The position numbers were made by a program, and so were the translations under genes. Shown here one piece after another: positions 5,853 through 7,298 of a stretch of DNA of 7,298 bases; the stretch's first letter is position 1; each line of letters opens with the position of its first letter. The notes under the pieces were generated by a model. The model saw only the letters and a list, made by a program, of their open reading frames with translations. It was not told the DNA's origin and did not search any database. The stretch is taken from assembly GCA_902491915.1 (NCBI GenBank), contig CABUJL010000091.1, positions 1 through 7,298 of the forward strand, in the 5' to 3' direction. This stretch comes from an uncultured Collinsella sp. GTDB taxonomy: Bacteria; Actinomycetota; Coriobacteriia; Coriobacteriales; Coriobacteriaceae.

Positions 5853-6971
5853 GTGCGAAACAACGCATCGCGGGACGAGTATGTGCCGCAGCATAGCAGC
5901 AGATATGAGACGAAGGGCACGTCTTCGCGTGGCCTTGCTGGCGCTCGCATCCGCGTGACGAAGATCGCCGCCATTGGGATGCTGACGTTGACGGTTATTA
6001 TCCTCGGAATTACCGCCAAAACCTACGCGTCGGAGCGAATGGCACACTCAGATGCGTCAACGGTACAGACGCAAAACAAAAAGGTCTCTGAATCTAAAGC
6101 CACCGCAAGTCAAACCCTGTCGACAGCGAGCCTCAAGACGAGGCTTTCGAAGGCGGACTTTAACGATATTCCCTCAGGCGATACCGTGCAGACCTTCTCA
6201 CTGGTTGATGACCAGATCCCCGCCCTGGAGGATGAGAGCCTCGCCGCGCTCCAAGATGCCCTGAGTCAGGCGCAGGAGCTGGGCGATGTGGGCGTAGTGT
6301 TCTACGACCTATCGAGCGGCAAGGGCGTGACGTATAACGCGGACGCCGAGGTGTACGGTGCGAGTAGCTACAAGGCACTCTATGCGCTGTACATCTGCGA
6401 ATCTCTGGTCGAGACGGGCCAGGTCTCACTCAATGATTCCCTTGGCACCTATGGCGGCTACAACATGGGCTGGCAGACGGTGCGCGACCTGATCGAGGCC
6501 GCGGTCGTTAATTCGGACAACGATTCGTTTATCGCGTTGCGTGCGGCGTTTGTCCGTGTCGGTTACGAGGATTGGATTTTCGGTCTTGGCGTCGATTACG
6601 ATACCGCACTCGATCCGATGAGTGATTTTCCCACTTATTGCCCGCGCACCTCGGCCAAGTTGTGGTGCGAGATGAGCGAGTATCTGAGCTGTGGCAGTGA
6701 GACCTCCCAGTGGTTATCTGAATTGCTGTCATCAACATCGCGCTCATTTATCCGTGACGGCATTGCGGACGACCAAGCCTTGGTGCGCAACAAGGCAGGC
6801 TGGATTAGCGAGGATGGTTGCTATTCGACATGCGATGCGGGCCTTATCGACATCGATGGCCGTACCTATGTCATGAGCATCATGACATCGATGCCGTGGA
6901 GCGACCGCTCGAGCGAGGTTACGGCTGCGATTGCAAAGGCTCTGTTTGATACGCGAGCTGCGCTGGCCTAG
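5853..6971 (+). CDS. Membrane-anchored serine hydrolase, class A beta-lactamase/PBP fold
   Basis: The product is an extracytoplasmic serine hydrolase of the beta-lactamase-related superfamily, 372 residues from GTG 5853 (AGGAG 5 bases upstream). Residues 1-36 are polar and basic; 37-55 form one hydrophobic segment (signal anchor, or signal peptide with possible cleavage near TYA-S). Residues 60-115 are a Ser/Thr-rich linker. The catalytic domain (about 120-370) has the three active-site motifs in order and spacing: SSYK (S171 nucleophile, K174), SDN (221-223), and KAG (314-316), the KTG-box equivalent. No glutamate of the class A omega loop (ExxLN) is seen between SDN and KAG, so true penicillinase activity is not supported; a peptidoglycan carboxypeptidase-like or other esterase/amidase role is more likely. 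Six cysteines (182, 263, 272, 280, 323, 327) lie in the outer domain. It has its own promoter and no partner gene in the window. The fold is confident, the substrate unknown. Confidence 0.85.
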   Translation: MRNNASRDEYVPQHSSRYETKGTSSRGLAGARIRVTKIAAIGMLTLTVIILGITAKTYASERMAHSDASTVQTQNKKVSESKATASQTLSTASLKTRLSKADFNDIPSGDTVQTFSLVDDQIPALEDESLAALQDALSQAQELGDVGVVFYDLSSGKGVTYNADAEVYGASSYKALYALYICESLVETGQVSLNDSLGTYGGYNMGWQTVRDLIEAAVVNSDNDSFIALRAAFVRVGYEDWIFGLGVDYDTALDPMSDFPTYCPRTSAKLWCEMSEYLSCGSETSQWLSELLSSTSRSFIRDGIADDQALVRNKAGWISEDGCYSTCDAGLIDIDGRTYVMSIMTSMPWSDRSSEVTAAIAKALFDTRAALA

Positions 6972-6978
6972 CGTGTTC

Positions 6979-6995
6979 GTTTGACGAGGTCAAAC
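6979..6995. promoter_or_regulatory. Perfect 7-bp inverted repeat upstream of the nucleosidase gene
   Basis: GTTTGAC (6979-6985) and GTCAAAC (6989-6995) are perfect inverted copies around GAG. It begins 7 bases after the serine hydrolase stop and ends 54 bases before the mtnN start. It contains a TTGACG that could be a -35 box with a weak TACCAT at 7006-7011 (19-bp spacing). It could be an operator over the promoter, or a short terminator without T-run. Confidence 0.4.
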
Positions 6996-7049
6996 AAAAT
7001 GCTGGTACCATACCGTGGTTGAGAATCTCGTATAGGTTTGGGGAATGGC

Positions 7050-7298
7050 ATGGCTACCATCGCGATTATCGGTGCACTCGAAAAAGAGATCATGCAGATT
7101 AAGGAAGAGCTGAGCGACGTTTGCGAGGCACAGGAGGCAGGCTTGACCGTTGTGAGCGGTGAGTTCGACGGCCTGACGCTTGTCGCCACAACGGCGGGCA
7201 TGGGCACGGTGAATGCCGCTGCCGCAACACAGCACCTCATTAGCAAGTATGCTCCGCAGGCAGTTGTGCTTTCGGGTATCGCGGGCGGTTTGAACCCC
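7050..7298 (+). CDS. mtnN: 5'-methylthioadenosine/S-adenosylhomocysteine nucleosidase, N-terminal part
   Basis: This enzyme hydrolyses methylthioadenosine and S-adenosylhomocysteine to adenine and the thioribose or ribosyl-homocysteine product, in methionine salvage and methylation recycling. The first 83 residues are visible; the frame runs off the window edge (family length is about 230). The start MATIAIIGALEKEI matches the family's conserved IGIIGAMEEE opening, with E13 at the place of the catalytic-site glutamate E12 of the E. coli enzyme. A glycine-rich stretch (TTAGMGTVNAAAAT, 47-60) and VVLSGIAGGLNP at the edge match the purine-nucleoside phosphorylase-like fold. GGGGA at 7040-7044 lies 5 bases before ATG 7050; the ATG at 7045 is in a different frame. 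Another member of the phosphorylase superfamily is possible but less likely given the start motif. Confidence 0.88.
   Translation, partial: MATIAIIGALEKEIMQIKEELSDVCEAQEAGLTVVSGEFDGLTLVATTAGMGTVNAAAATQHLISKYAPQAVVLSGIAGGLNP

Overview
The window looks like a stretch of a Gram-positive, high-GC anaerobe of the Coriobacteriia, most likely Collinsella or a close relative. This is inferred from GC-rich third positions, the gene set (a sucrose-type phosphotransferase permease, glycoside hydrolase family 32 (GH32) enzymes, DegV, pyruvate formate-lyase activating enzyme) and the palindromic intergenic repeats. Taxonomy cannot be proven from the sequence alone. All genes lie on the + strand, and no mobile element gene, RNA gene or CRISPR array was recognised.

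Region 1 (1-3399) is a beta-fructoside utilisation cluster. It holds the 3' end of a GH32-type enzyme, a sucrose-family PTS permease (IIBC, no IIA domain), and a complete intracellular GH32 enzyme that is probably a sucrose-6-phosphate hydrolase. The permease would phosphorylate a beta-fructoside as it enters the cell, and the GH32 enzyme would cleave the phosphorylated sugar. A 16-bp stem-loop sits between the permease and hydrolase genes.

Region 2 (3400-4716) holds a DegV-family fatty-acid-binding protein gene. Its upstream 276-bp gap contains a 9-bp direct repeat, a TAGAAT -10-like box, a 22-bp imperfect hairpin and a second GC-rich hairpin. A hairpin follows the gene.

Region 3 (4717-5852) holds pflA, the radical-SAM activase of pyruvate formate-lyase; its substrate enzyme is not in the window. 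The 317-bp gap after it carries two separate palindromic elements, one of them a 24-bp-stem hairpin, and then a good promoter for the next gene.

Region 4 (5853-7298) holds a membrane-anchored serine hydrolase of the class A beta-lactamase fold, then the 5' end of an MTA/SAH nucleosidase gene cut by the window edge. A perfect 7-bp inverted repeat lies between them.

The genes are ordinary housekeeping and sugar-use functions. I do not see a new multi-gene system. The least explained signals are the non-coding structures: the palindromes at 5556-5691, the structured leader of degV, and the intercistronic stem-loop of the sugar cluster.
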